A stretch of DNA of 15,684 nucleotides, taken from Clostridium sp. CAG:567. GTDB taxonomy: Bacteria; Bacillota; Clostridia; TANB77; CAG-508. The stretch covers positions 1 through 15,684 of the forward strand of contig FR902176.1 of assembly GCA_000437855.1 (NCBI GenBank), written 5' to 3'. A model generated the notes under the pieces. That model was not told the DNA's origin, made no database searches, and saw only the letters and a list, made by a program, of their open reading frames with translations. A program made the translations under genes and the position numbers. Of this stretch, positions 7,173 through 15,096 are shown piece after piece. Each line of letters opens with the position of its first letter. Within the stretch, counting starts at the first letter, position 1.

Positions 7173-8413
7173 GGTACTAATGATAAAAAATCTATAAAAT
7201 AATCAAATATATTCTTTTTTTCTATCACTTGCTTATTTTTTATATTTAAATTTGCTATTGTTTCTCCATTTATTTGAATCTTTGCATTTCCTATAATTTT
7301 TCCCTTTTCAACAGGTGCTTCTAAGTAATATAATGAATTTATTTCCATTTTTATGTTATCAATATCTGTTTTTTTTATTGCAATTTTAGAATAGCCTAAA
7401 CTTTCAATATCTAAATCTATCTTCTCTTGTTTTGCCTTATTTATATATATGCGATTACAGTTTAATTGTTTCCAATTTTCAAATTGTTCTTTTATTTTTT
7501 TTTCAATATCTATTACTTCATAATTTTTATATGCATATTCAATTAATTTTATGCTATCTGATGTTCTATACTTTTTGGTATCTGCTCCTAGTACTACTGT
7601 AATAATATCTAAATCTTCGCGTTTACAAGCTGTAACTAAACATCTCCCAGCTTCATTTGTAAAACCGGTTTTTACTCCATAAACGCCATTCAAATTTCCA
7701 AGTAATTCATTAGTATTTCCTATTAAATTACTTCTTGCATTTATTGTTATATTGTAATTTTTAGAACTCACAATCTCTTTAAACTTTGGAATTTTCAATG
7801 CATAATCAGCCATACAAGCTAATTCATACGCAGTTGTATAGTGTTTCTCTTTGTCTAATCCATGTGGTGTTATAAAATGACTATTTATAAGTCCAAGTTC
7901 TTTTGCTTTTTTATTCATCATGTCTGCAAATTCTTCTATTCCTCCTCCAACATGTTCTGCCAAAGCAACTGCAGCATCATTTCCAGATTTAAGCATTAAT
8001 CCATAAAGCAGGTCATGTACCGTAATTTTGTCATTTGTTCTTAATCCTAATCGTGACCCTCCTGTTCCTGCAGCTTTTTTGCTTATTGTAACTACATCAT
8101 TTAACTCTGAATTTTCCAAAACAACTATTGCTGTCATTATTTTCGTTGTACTTGCCATCGGAACTTGTTTTAAGCCATTTTTTTCATACAGAATTCTTTT
8201 AGAATTTCTATCAAATATTAGTCCAATTCTAGAATTCAACTTTAAGTTTTCTATATTTTTAGATACGGTTTCAATTGCTTGCTTCTTTGTTTCGTTAATA
8301 TCAATAATTTCATTATCATTTATATTAGCATAACACATATTATTTATAGATAAAATAAGTGTTACAAATAAACAAATCATTGCACTTATTACTTTTTTAT
8401 TTTTAAACTTCAT
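7169..8413 (-). CDS. dacF: D-alanyl-D-alanine carboxypeptidase (DacF/PBP5 type)
   Basis: A 414-residue penicillin-binding protein that removes the terminal D-Ala from peptidoglycan pentapeptides outside the membrane. Residues 1-28 form a signal peptide (MKFKNKK, hydrophobic core, MCYA). The serine-peptidase motifs are intact: SxxK as STTK (88-91), SxN as SGN (143-145) and KTG (248-250). Residues about 300-385 match the usual C-terminal beta domain, and the last 20 residues form the amphipathic tail that anchors such proteins to the membrane. The frame extends to a TTG at 8419, but I chose the ATG at 8413: the AAAGGTG site lies about 10 nt from it and only 4 nt from the TTG. It is separated from the upstream operon by a hairpin and followed by a tRNA promoter that overlaps its stop. 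Length is normal for the family. Confidence 0.93.
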   Translation of the reverse strand: MKFKNKKVISAMICLFVTLILSINNMCYANINDNEIIDINETKKQAIETVSKNIENLKLNSRIGLIFDRNSKRILYEKNGLKQVPMASTTKIMTAIVVLENSELNDVVTISKKAAGTGGSRLGLRTNDKITVHDLLYGLMLKSGNDAAVALAEHVGGGIEEFADMMNKKAKELGLINSHFITPHGLDKEKHYTTAYELACMADYALKIPKFKEIVSSKNYNITINARSNLIGNTNELLGNLNGVYGVKTGFTNEAGRCLVTACKREDLDIITVVLGADTKKYRTSDSIKLIEYAYKNYEVIDIEKKIKEQFENWKQLNCNRIYINKAKQEKIDLDIESLGYSKIAIKKTDIDNIKMEINSLYYLEAPVEKGKIIGNAKIQINGETIANLNIKNKQVIEKKNIFDYFIDFLSLVP

Positions 8414-8417
8414 ATAC

Positions 8418-8457
8418 AAAAATCACCTTTTACATTATATTTGTAAAGGTGATTTTT
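8418..8457 (-). terminator. Hairpin terminator overlapping the dacF ribosome-binding site
   Basis: A 13-bp stem (8418-8430 with 8445-8457) with a 14-nt loop, ending in T5 on the minus strand. It begins shortly after the stop of the preceding gene fragment, so it fits a terminator, probably bidirectional. The downstream arm contains the dacF Shine-Dalgarno sequence, so in read-through RNA the hairpin would also hide that site. Confidence 0.7.
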
Positions 8458-8462
8458 ATGAA
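8434..8462 (-). promoter_or_regulatory. Probable dacF promoter
   Basis: Minus-strand TTCATA (8457-8462, four of six matches), a 17-bp spacer and a perfect TATAAT (8434-8439) in the loop of the hairpin. A transcript starting about 7 nt downstream would lack the 5' arm of the hairpin and so leave the Shine-Dalgarno site free. Confidence 0.5.
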
Positions 8463-8470
8463 TAATTTAA

Positions 8471-9265
8471 TTATCTTCTTGAATCTCTTGCTTCAGCATC
8501 TCCCCATGGAGTTCTTCCTTCGTCATCATCATCTCTTTCTTGCTCTTTTTCTCTTTCTTTTATGTTTTCATTTACCCTCTCTTTTGCTTCATTTTCAGTA
8601 AGAACTTCTTCTCCTATCATATAATTAAAGATTTCAACAGCTTCTTTTCTTTGATATCCATCTTTTATAAATTTCTCAATAATTTCTTCAGAATGTTGCA
8701 TAAAATGCATTTCATCATATTGTACTCCGTCTTGTATCAAGCCTGTTTTCTCTACGGAACTGTACATTCCAGTTTCTCTATCTGGGTCTGCAACACCAGT
8801 TCTAATTGAAGTTATTTCATTTACTTGTGAGCTATTAGTAGGTCTTCCTTTTACTTCAATGGCAAGTGCTGCCCATTTTCCATTTTGTCCTTGTCTTGCT
8901 TCTTCTGCATATGGATATCCATAAGTATCAAACTTGATGTTTATTCTTACATCTCTTATATCTTGATCTCTTCCTGTTAAGTTTCTTGTTTGCATTACTT
9001 GTTGTGGTGACTCTTTAGTTACTGGATTACCATCACTTCCAATTGATACTGTTTCTTGTCTAATACCTGTTGTTGATGGCATAATATACTTTGATGGTTG
9101 CAATTCTCCATTTTCATCAATATATTCTGCTTTTACAAGTCCATCTTTATCACGACTAAATATTAAATCTCTTTCTACTTCTGGATGATCTTTATAAAAA
9201 TTACTATTATCCCTAACTATTAAAACATTATTTTCAGGAATTCCCTTCTTTTTTGCAATTGCTTT
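8471..9265 (-). pseudogene. C-terminal part of a gene split by an in-frame TAA
   Basis: This frame continues directly from the 173-residue gene upstream, separated only by the TAA at 9266-9268. It encodes 264 residues, beginning KAIAKKKGIPENNVLIVRDN and ending in a charged tail (about ERDDDDEGRTPWGDAEARDS). The 54 codons between the TAA and the first possible start (TTG at 9103) read like normal protein. Neither that TTG (GGAG only 2 nt away) nor the ATG at 9082 has a usable ribosome-binding site. The sequence is hydrophilic with no signal peptide or membrane helix; the middle (NIKFDTYGYPYAEEARQGQN) looks beta-rich. I recognise no family. The likeliest reading is one gene of about 438 codons broken by a single nonsense change; the remaining alternative is an independent 210-residue protein from the TTG, spanning 8471-9103. 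Confidence 0.7.
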
Positions 9266-9787
9266 TTATTCTTGATTTTCTTCTTGTGGATCTAATTTCT
9301 CTTGTTCTTGTTCTTCTTCTTCTTCAGTTTTCTCTTCATCTTCTTTGCCTTTTTCGTCTTGTTTTTCTTTCTTCTTTTCTTTTTCTAATTCTTCTGGTTG
9401 TAAAGTAATATTTCTTTCTTTTATTTCTTCTGGCAACTCAAGTACTGCATTATCTAAATTTAGCATTTCAAAATATTCTTGATATTCTTGTCTTAACTTT
9501 TCTATATATTCTGGTGAAAAATGAATTTTTCCAGCTTTATCAACTGTTGCAACTAAATCCCCATCTTTGTTATATATTTCATATACCTCTTCTGCTCCCT
9601 TTTTACCATTTTCTCTATTAAGCTTTGTAACAAAAACATCATTTTCTATAAATCTCGCTGAATCAAAAGCAAGTTCTTTGTAATAAGTTATATTTGATAT
9701 TTGAGTACTCTTGTCTTCCCTTTCAGCTATTTGTGTATAAATATTTGCCATTGCTTCTTTTATTTCATTTGACTTATCTATTTCCAT
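9266..9787 (-). CDS. Hypothetical acidic protein, N-terminal part of a split gene
   Basis: A 173-residue soluble protein with no signal peptide or membrane helix. Residues 1-130 mix helices and short strands (KDGDLVATVDKAGKIHFSPE at 74-93). From residue 131 to the end it is almost only Glu, Lys, Gln and Asp, a charged low-complexity linker. Proteins rarely end in such a linker, and the same frame continues past the TAA for 264 codons, so this is most likely the truncated front half of a larger protein. The start is sound: ATG at 9787 with AGGAG 10 nt upstream, and an extended -10 promoter before that. It follows the terminator of the NTF2-repeat gene, so it is transcribed separately. I know no family for it; its association with the conjugation-like cluster is by position only. 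Confidence 0.75.
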   Translation of the reverse strand: MEIDKSNEIKEAMANIYTQIAEREDKSTQISNITYYKELAFDSARFIENDVFVTKLNRENGKKGAEEVYEIYNKDGDLVATVDKAGKIHFSPEYIEKLRQEYQEYFEMLNLDNAVLELPEEIKERNITLQPEELEKEKKKEKQDEKGKEDEEKTEEEEEQEQEKLDPQEENQE

Positions 9788-9812
9788 TTATATATTACTC
9801 CTTTTTTGTTTT

Positions 9813-9821
9813 ATTATATCA
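9813..9821 (-). promoter_or_regulatory. Extended -10 promoter of the split gene
   Basis: Minus-strand TGATATAAT (TGnTATAAT) at 9813-9821, with no clear -35 box. It lies between the terminator at 9851-9883 and the Shine-Dalgarno site at 9798-9802. The same TGATATAAT string occurs in the promoter at 2058. Confidence 0.6.
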
Positions 9822-9850
9822 TATATTATAAAAATAAACTATATAAAAGC

Positions 9851-9883
9851 AAAAAAGTGAGGAGAATAATCTCCTCATTTTTT
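9851..9883 (-). terminator. Terminator of the conjugation-like operon
   Basis: A 7-bp GC-rich stem, TGAGGAG with CTCCTCA (9858-9864 and 9871-9877), with a 6-nt loop and A/T runs on both sides, followed by T6 on the minus strand. It begins at the stop codon of the NTF2-repeat gene. Confidence 0.85.
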
Positions 9884-11144
9884 AAATACTGAATGACATT
9901 ACAAAATCTGTTCCTTCATTTAATCTCATTACAAATGTCTTTTTTACTGTTTTAGTATTTTTTTCTGTTTTATCAGTTATAGTAACTTCATAAGTATACA
10001 AATCTCCTTGTTTTTTACCATTGCTTGATTTTGCATTATTAGATTCAAAGAAGTTTGTTTTCACATACTTTTCAAAGTCAGCTTCTGTTTTAAAGTTATT
10101 TGATTTAAATGTTGCATCTAGCTTATTGTATACATATTTGTAGTCATTATTATTTAATGCTTCAAAACATTTTTGAAGGTTTAATATTACCTTATCCTCT
10201 TCTTTTGCATTTTCATATTTTTCAAGAAACTCTGGTAAATCTATTGTATATGTGTCTAGTATAACAGTATAGTCCATAACTGATGTTTCTCTAAATATAT
10301 AATAATTTTCTAAGTTATCAATAAGAACATATTGAGTATAATCATTATTCTTATCAATTTTATATGATTTTAACTCAAGTGGTTTATATTTTGCCATGTA
10401 TATCATATATTCTTCCATGCTATCAAAATCACCATATTGTTTTGCATTTTTATTATTATATGATAAATATAATTCTTTATTTTTGCTTACATATTGTGTA
10501 AAATTTTGTAAGCTTCCAAAACGCTTTTCTTTATAATTTTGATCTAAGTCCTGATATGCTTGTTCAATATTAAATGACATTCTTTCTGTAAATGTTTCAA
10601 ATATATACTTAACATATTCCTCATCATTTAAATATATTGATTTAAAAACATTATAAGTTTTATTTTCTATTTTCTCTGTTCTATTAAAATTTATTTCTGA
10701 ATTTTCGTCAATTTTTAGCATGTTTTTTTCTGTCATATATTCATAAGGTAATATTGAAAATGTACTATTAGCAGGGTTCATTTTAACCCCCACAGCTAAA
10801 TTAAACATTTTATTTGAATTTGTGTCAATTAATTTTCCATATATTAAATATACATCTACGTCATTGCTTATTTTTATTGTATACATTTTGTTTATGTCAA
10901 TTTTTACTTTAGATATATTGTTTATTTTTAACTGTTCTTTCGTTATATTAGCCATTTGTACATATTCGTCATCTAATAAACCATATATTTTTTCTCTGTT
11001 TCCATCTGAGACATAATCATAAAATAATTCTACACACTTTTTTGCATTATAATATTCATTTTTTGATTGCACTTTTTCTAATTTATTAAGTTCAAAGTTA
11101 TATGTCTCTTTACCATCTTCTATTTCGTTTATTCCGTTCTTCAT
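9882..11144 (-). CDS. Protein with three NTF2-like modules, anchor out of frame
   Basis: A 420-residue body made of three similar modules, about 31-135, 171-300 and 316-420. Each opens with a helix pair followed by a motif such as GLLDDEYV, DLDQNYKEKRF...FTQYV or KLDATFKSNNF...FEKYV, a pattern typical of NTF2-like folds. VirB8 and TcpC of type IV secretion systems use this fold, and the 317-residue gene two places upstream carries a related module (AYSMISKDCK...FKNNYI). The ATG at 11144 has no good ribosome-binding site. A strong start site and a hydrophobic anchor lie just upstream in another frame (11110-11235); losing one A from the A5 run at 11144-11148 would join them into a 450-residue anchored protein. 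The gene probably is frameshifted or carries a sequencing error. Role in secretion is inference from fold and context. Confidence 0.7.
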   Translation of the reverse strand: MKNGINEIEDGKETYNFELNKLEKVQSKNEYYNAKKCVELFYDYVSDGNREKIYGLLDDEYVQMANITKEQLKINNISKVKIDINKMYTIKISNDVDVYLIYGKLIDTNSNKMFNLAVGVKMNPANSTFSILPYEYMTEKNMLKIDENSEINFNRTEKIENKTYNVFKSIYLNDEEYVKYIFETFTERMSFNIEQAYQDLDQNYKEKRFGSLQNFTQYVSKNKELYLSYNNKNAKQYGDFDSMEEYMIYMAKYKPLELKSYKIDKNNDYTQYVLIDNLENYYIFRETSVMDYTVILDTYTIDLPEFLEKYENAKEEDKVILNLQKCFEALNNNDYKYVYNKLDATFKSNNFKTEADFEKYVKTNFFESNNAKSSNGKKQGDLYTYEVTITDKTEKNTKTVKKTFVMRLNEGTDFVMSFSI

Positions 11145-11235
11145 TTTTCTTTAATAACAACACACATATCATTATTGTTGTTATTATTATAAAAATTATT
11201 AATAATATTATAATTTTTTTAAGGTTTTTATTCAT
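11110..11235 (-). CDS. Short membrane-anchor reading frame, likely true start of next gene
   Basis: A 41-codon frame starting at the ATG at 11235, with AAGGA about 10 nt upstream. It encodes MNKNLKK followed by a hydrophobic helix (residues 8-28) and a charged tail, and stops at 11110. It overlaps the start of the 420-residue gene by 35 nt in another frame. Deleting one A of the A5 run fuses residue 30 of this frame to that gene. It begins 25 nt after the stop of the hydrolase gene, as expected for the next operon member. Translational coupling of a separate small protein is possible but less likely. Confidence 0.6.
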   Translation of the reverse strand: MNKNLKKIIILLIIFIIITTIMICVLLLKKNEERNKRNRRW

Positions 11236-11260
11236 AAATTAACATTCCTTATTTTTAATT

Positions 11261-14110
11261 TTATTTTCCAATATATCTATATGCTACGGCAAATTTATTT
11301 GGATCAGCACTAAGCAGTTTACCCATTGAGCTTCTATCTCCACTGCTAGATACTACACAATAATTTTGGTCTAAACGCTTTCCTCCATTTATATATATAT
11401 ACACATGATTACGATTTGGGTAAAACACAATATCTCCTTCTTGTAATTCTGCAAAACTAGTTATTTTTTGCCACTGATTTGCATATGAAGATTGTGTTAG
11501 CATATTTTCTACTCCCCAGCATCCATTATATGGATATTGATTAATTGTAGCTTCATCTATTAACCCAGCCTTCCAAAGAGATAAACTTACGAATGTTGCA
11601 CATACTATTCCATATTTGCTTGGGTTTTCTATAGGGTAATCCCATGATGCCTGTATATTATAACCTACACCAGTTCTACCATTATTAGTTGCCCCTTCAA
11701 CTCCATTTCCTGCGTAATGCACCTCAACTCCAGAGTTTAAAAAATGATCTGCAACCATGTACGCAGCTTCTACAATTGATCCGACTTCTCCTAAAAAGCA
11801 ATTGTTTCCAAATATAGTTTTTGCCACTCTAAGTCTAGATTCAAAACAATATTGGGCATAATCTGCTTTTTCTTGTAAGGATGTTAAATCTGTTGCTCCT
11901 GAGTGTCCACACCTTATTTTATACTCTCCTGTTGATATTCCACCTAATTCATACATAGAGTAAATTTGTATACGTCCTCCTGATCCCCAAGTACTTCCAT
12001 GGCTTTGGTAATAATCAATTCCTGCTGGATTATCAAAATCAGGTTCATTGCATAAATGAGTGTCTCCTAAATACATATATATACAAAACATTGCATATGC
12101 ATTATTTTCAGGTTTACCAGCAAACATAGAATTTACAGTTGCATATTTTTGAGCTGTTGAATATGCATAATTATATTTATCTGTTCCTTCTGTTGAAGCA
12201 TTAACTACCCATCCACAAAAATCTCTAATAGAATCACCATAAGAGCTATATGTAGCTCCTGAACTTTGCCCATTATATATTGCAAAGCCAAAAAGGTTAT
12301 TTCCTGGTGTGCTTTTTCCATACCCTGTTTCTATACAAGCCCATGCAAATGCTAAACACGGATTAACATTATATTCTGCTGAAGTACATATATCATAAAA
12401 GTCACCAGCTGCATTAGATAGCTTACTATATGATTCCCCTCCATTGTATGCTTGAACAGCTGCTATAAATTCTTCTCTTGATAAATTTGTTCCAAATGCA
12501 CTAACAGATCCTATTCCACTTATATTTGTAAAATTTGTAATATTAAATACACTCATATCTAGCGAAGTTACGCCATAGTCCTTTCCATTATAAAGATATA
12601 ATACATATTTCATAATTTTTTCTAACTCTTGTGTTCTTGAACTTTTCTCTAACATTTGAAAGAATATTCCTGCTCCATTTACTAATTTGTGTATTGGAGC
12701 TTCTTTTATCATACTTAGAGGTAGTTTATATTTTGTTTTTAGCATTTCTAATATCTCATCTGTTTTTCCTTGTGCATCAGAACCTTCATCTGTTTCACTA
12801 ACTCCTTCAGAATAAGTATTTATAGTTGTATTAGTTATTACTTCTATCATCTGATTTACTTTATAAGTAATTGTACTAATATACATTCTAACTTCTTCTG
12901 CAGTTCCACTTGTATCTTCTGTAGTATATTGATATCTGTAACTTGCATCTGTATGTGATGGTGTTTCATCCTCAATTTCTTCGTATGAAGTATTTTCTGT
13001 AGGTCCATTGGTTTGATTGTTATATGTTATTTTTTGTTTTACAAACCATGTATCTACTTCTGTTATCTGTATTGTTGGATTATGTATTTCTATACTGCTA
13101 TTTGATGGTGTATCAGATATGTAATCACTTTCTTGACTTGGAAGTGTTACTTGTGGATTACCTCTTGTTGGATTTCTCCTTCCAGAATCAGTATATTCTC
13201 CTGTTTCTGAATTTTTGACATATATTCTTCCTTCTTTGTCAACAGATGTTGCATTTTTATATTTATAGGTTCTTGTTGTATTTATGGTAGTTACATTATC
13301 CATTATTGTAATAACTATTGATGTTTCTTTTACTATTTTATCAGTCAAAGCTGATATGTACTCTGGGTTTTGGGTAGCTACACATAAATTAATTAAAAAT
13401 TCAAATGGTGTTATATATTTTGTTATTTTTGATTTATATTCTAACTCTTTTAAACTAATTGATGTTGTTTTATTTCCATTATTGTCTGTATTTACTACTT
13501 TATTTGCAATTACAAGCTTTCCTTCTGGACTGACTGAAAAACATTCTGTTATATCTTTTCCATTTTGCAATTGTTCATTTGCTATTGGCTCATCTATTTT
13601 AGCTTTTCCACCTGTCATTTCTTCGTAAGGAACATAAGTAAGAGGTATTGCTTCATCAGTAGACGAATTTGTACTAGACGCTTTTTTTACATATACTCTT
13701 CCATAATATTTTCCTTCTTGTTCTTCTGCACCTCTGTTCAATTCTTGGCTTACTACTTCTGCTGCATAGCATTTTTTTATTAAATCTTTACTCAAGTGTA
13801 ATGAATTTAATTTAAAACCCATTTTTTCTAACTCTTCAATTAGTTCATCTGCTTGTTCATCTGATATAACAATTGAATTATCATCTGTATCATATTGAAC
13901 TGGATGTTCTGCTGTATATTTACTTACTTTATCCGAAAATGCATCCATTAAAGCATCATAAGCTCCACCTAATGCTATTATGACGAGAAATAATGCAACT
14001 GCAATTATAACCCATTTTTTTGTAAATATTTTTAAAGTTGCTTTTAATACTTTTTTTGCTTTATCTTTTACTTTTTTTCCATTGTCTTTATTTAAATCAT
14101 CTGCTTGCAT
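11261..14110 (-). CDS. Membrane-anchored dual peptidoglycan hydrolase (glucosaminidase + NlpC/P60)
   Basis: A 949-residue wall hydrolase. Residues 1-31 are basic and cytoplasmic, 32-50 form one membrane helix, and the rest is outside. Residues 60-540 are a long Thr/Ser/Asn-rich region of unknown fold. Residues about 545-690 match a GH73-type glucosaminidase/lysozyme domain: NPCLAFAWACIETGYGKS (583-600) with candidate catalytic Glu594, then NNLFGFA. Residues about 775-949 match NlpC/P60: Cys837 in GIVCATF and His902 in NRNHVYIYI after the GDIVFY motif. The pairing of a glycan-cleaving and a peptide-cleaving domain on a membrane anchor is that of conjugation hydrolases such as CwlT and PrgK, which open the wall for the transfer channel; the size is close to PrgK. 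AAGGAG lies 7 nt upstream of the ATG. It starts 14 nt after the preceding gene. Confidence 0.85.
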   Translation of the reverse strand: MQADDLNKDNGKKVKDKAKKVLKATLKIFTKKWVIIAVALFLVIIALGGAYDALMDAFSDKVSKYTAEHPVQYDTDDNSIVISDEQADELIEELEKMGFKLNSLHLSKDLIKKCYAAEVVSQELNRGAEEQEGKYYGRVYVKKASSTNSSTDEAIPLTYVPYEEMTGGKAKIDEPIANEQLQNGKDITECFSVSPEGKLVIANKVVNTDNNGNKTTSISLKELEYKSKITKYITPFEFLINLCVATQNPEYISALTDKIVKETSIVITIMDNVTTINTTRTYKYKNATSVDKEGRIYVKNSETGEYTDSGRRNPTRGNPQVTLPSQESDYISDTPSNSSIEIHNPTIQITEVDTWFVKQKITYNNQTNGPTENTSYEEIEDETPSHTDASYRYQYTTEDTSGTAEEVRMYISTITYKVNQMIEVITNTTINTYSEGVSETDEGSDAQGKTDEILEMLKTKYKLPLSMIKEAPIHKLVNGAGIFFQMLEKSSRTQELEKIMKYVLYLYNGKDYGVTSLDMSVFNITNFTNISGIGSVSAFGTNLSREEFIAAVQAYNGGESYSKLSNAAGDFYDICTSAEYNVNPCLAFAWACIETGYGKSTPGNNLFGFAIYNGQSSGATYSSYGDSIRDFCGWVVNASTEGTDKYNYAYSTAQKYATVNSMFAGKPENNAYAMFCIYMYLGDTHLCNEPDFDNPAGIDYYQSHGSTWGSGGRIQIYSMYELGGISTGEYKIRCGHSGATDLTSLQEKADYAQYCFESRLRVAKTIFGNNCFLGEVGSIVEAAYMVADHFLNSGVEVHYAGNGVEGATNNGRTGVGYNIQASWDYPIENPSKYGIVCATFVSLSLWKAGLIDEATINQYPYNGCWGVENMLTQSSYANQWQKITSFAELQEGDIVFYPNRNHVYIYINGGKRLDQNYCVVSSSGDRSSMGKLLSADPNKFAVAYRYIGK

Positions 14111-14124
14111 TTTTTTCTCCTTAC

Positions 14125-15078
14125 TTATAATTGAACACTATATTTTAATGTTTCAAAATCTTGTCCTTTTTTATAAGCATTATAGTCCATAATAACATTA
14201 AAGTTCATATATTTTATTTTTCTATCTGTATTAAATGTTTTGTTAAATTTTATATTTATAGTCTTTTTCCCATTTTGTTGTACTACTAATATTTCCGTAG
14301 CTAATTCATCTATATATGATGAATATTTAACATCATTTTCGTCTGTTAAGTTTATATTATTTATATCATTTTGATTAGCAATTAATATTTCATTTTCTGT
14401 ATTGTTAGTTATTTTTATTGTATATATTTCATAGTCAATAAATATTTGCTTTTCTATAACTTCTATATTTAATCTTTTATTTTTTGATTCAATTCCTATC
14501 TCTTTTATATAAAGAAATTTATTTAAGCTTAAAACTTTATTTTCACCATCATCTGTAACATAGATATAATCTATTATCTGTTTATCTGATTTTCCACCAG
14601 ATTGTAATATATTGTTCATATATGTTACTTTGTAAATTCCATTTCCATATATTTCTTTTTCAACTTTAGCTGTTTTATTTTGATTAAATATTTTTTTTAT
14701 GTAATTATTTTTAAATGTATTGATGTTTGGAAATAAAACAGATTTACAATCTTTTGATATCATACTATAAGCATCTTCTATTTGATTGTTATTGCAATAT
14801 TTTACAAATTGTTCTATTAATTCTTTTGAATTTTTCCTGGTTGTATCTGTTGTTATTTCTGAATTTATATTTTGTGAATTATTTTCTAAATTATTATTAC
14901 TACTAATTTGTGTATTTTCATTTATTTGATTTATTAATTCTTCTTTTCTCTTTTCTTTATTATTTCTAAGCAATCCATATATTGCTTGTAAAACAATATA
15001 AGAGAAGACTATTACTATAATAATTGTCCATAATCCCCTTTTATTCTGGTTATATTTTCTAAACAAATTATTAAGCAT
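14125..15078 (-). CDS. Single-pass membrane protein with NTF2-like domain (VirB8/TcpC-like)
   Basis: A 317-residue protein. Residues 1-16 are basic and cytoplasmic, 17-37 form one membrane helix, and 40-83 are a charged, Asn/Ser-rich linker. Residues about 84-190 have the NTF2-like pattern (ELIEQFVKYCNNNQIEDAYS, then DCK...FKNNYIKKIF, then strands). Residues 195-317 form a second beta-rich domain that may be Ig-like. The layout of anchor, linker and NTF2-like domain is that of VirB8 and TcpC, the bitopic scaffold proteins of type IV secretion channels; sequence alone does not prove it. AAGGAGG lies 5 nt before the ATG. It is 18 nt downstream of a TrbL/VirB6-like gene and 14 nt upstream of the wall hydrolase, so all three are cotranscribed. 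Confidence 0.7.
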   Translation of the reverse strand: MLNNLFRKYNQNKRGLWTIIIVIVFSYIVLQAIYGLLRNNKEKRKEELINQINENTQISSNNNLENNSQNINSEITTDTTRKNSKELIEQFVKYCNNNQIEDAYSMISKDCKSVLFPNINTFKNNYIKKIFNQNKTAKVEKEIYGNGIYKVTYMNNILQSGGKSDKQIIDYIYVTDDGENKVLSLNKFLYIKEIGIESKNKRLNIEVIEKQIFIDYEIYTIKITNNTENEILIANQNDINNINLTDENDVKYSSYIDELATEILVVQQNGKKTINIKFNKTFNTDRKIKYMNFNVIMDYNAYKKGQDFETLKYSVQL

Positions 15079-15096
15079 AATAGCCTCCTTATAATA

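Noticed and set aside
8414..8419. TTG start for dacF at 8419.
   Set aside because: It is only 4 nt from the Shine-Dalgarno site; the ATG at 8413 has normal spacing and gives the same signal peptide.
9266..9268. Reassignment of TAA as a sense codon.
   Set aside because: TAA ends other genes here normally (for example the Ig-like protein, the hydrolase and the NTF2-repeat protein).
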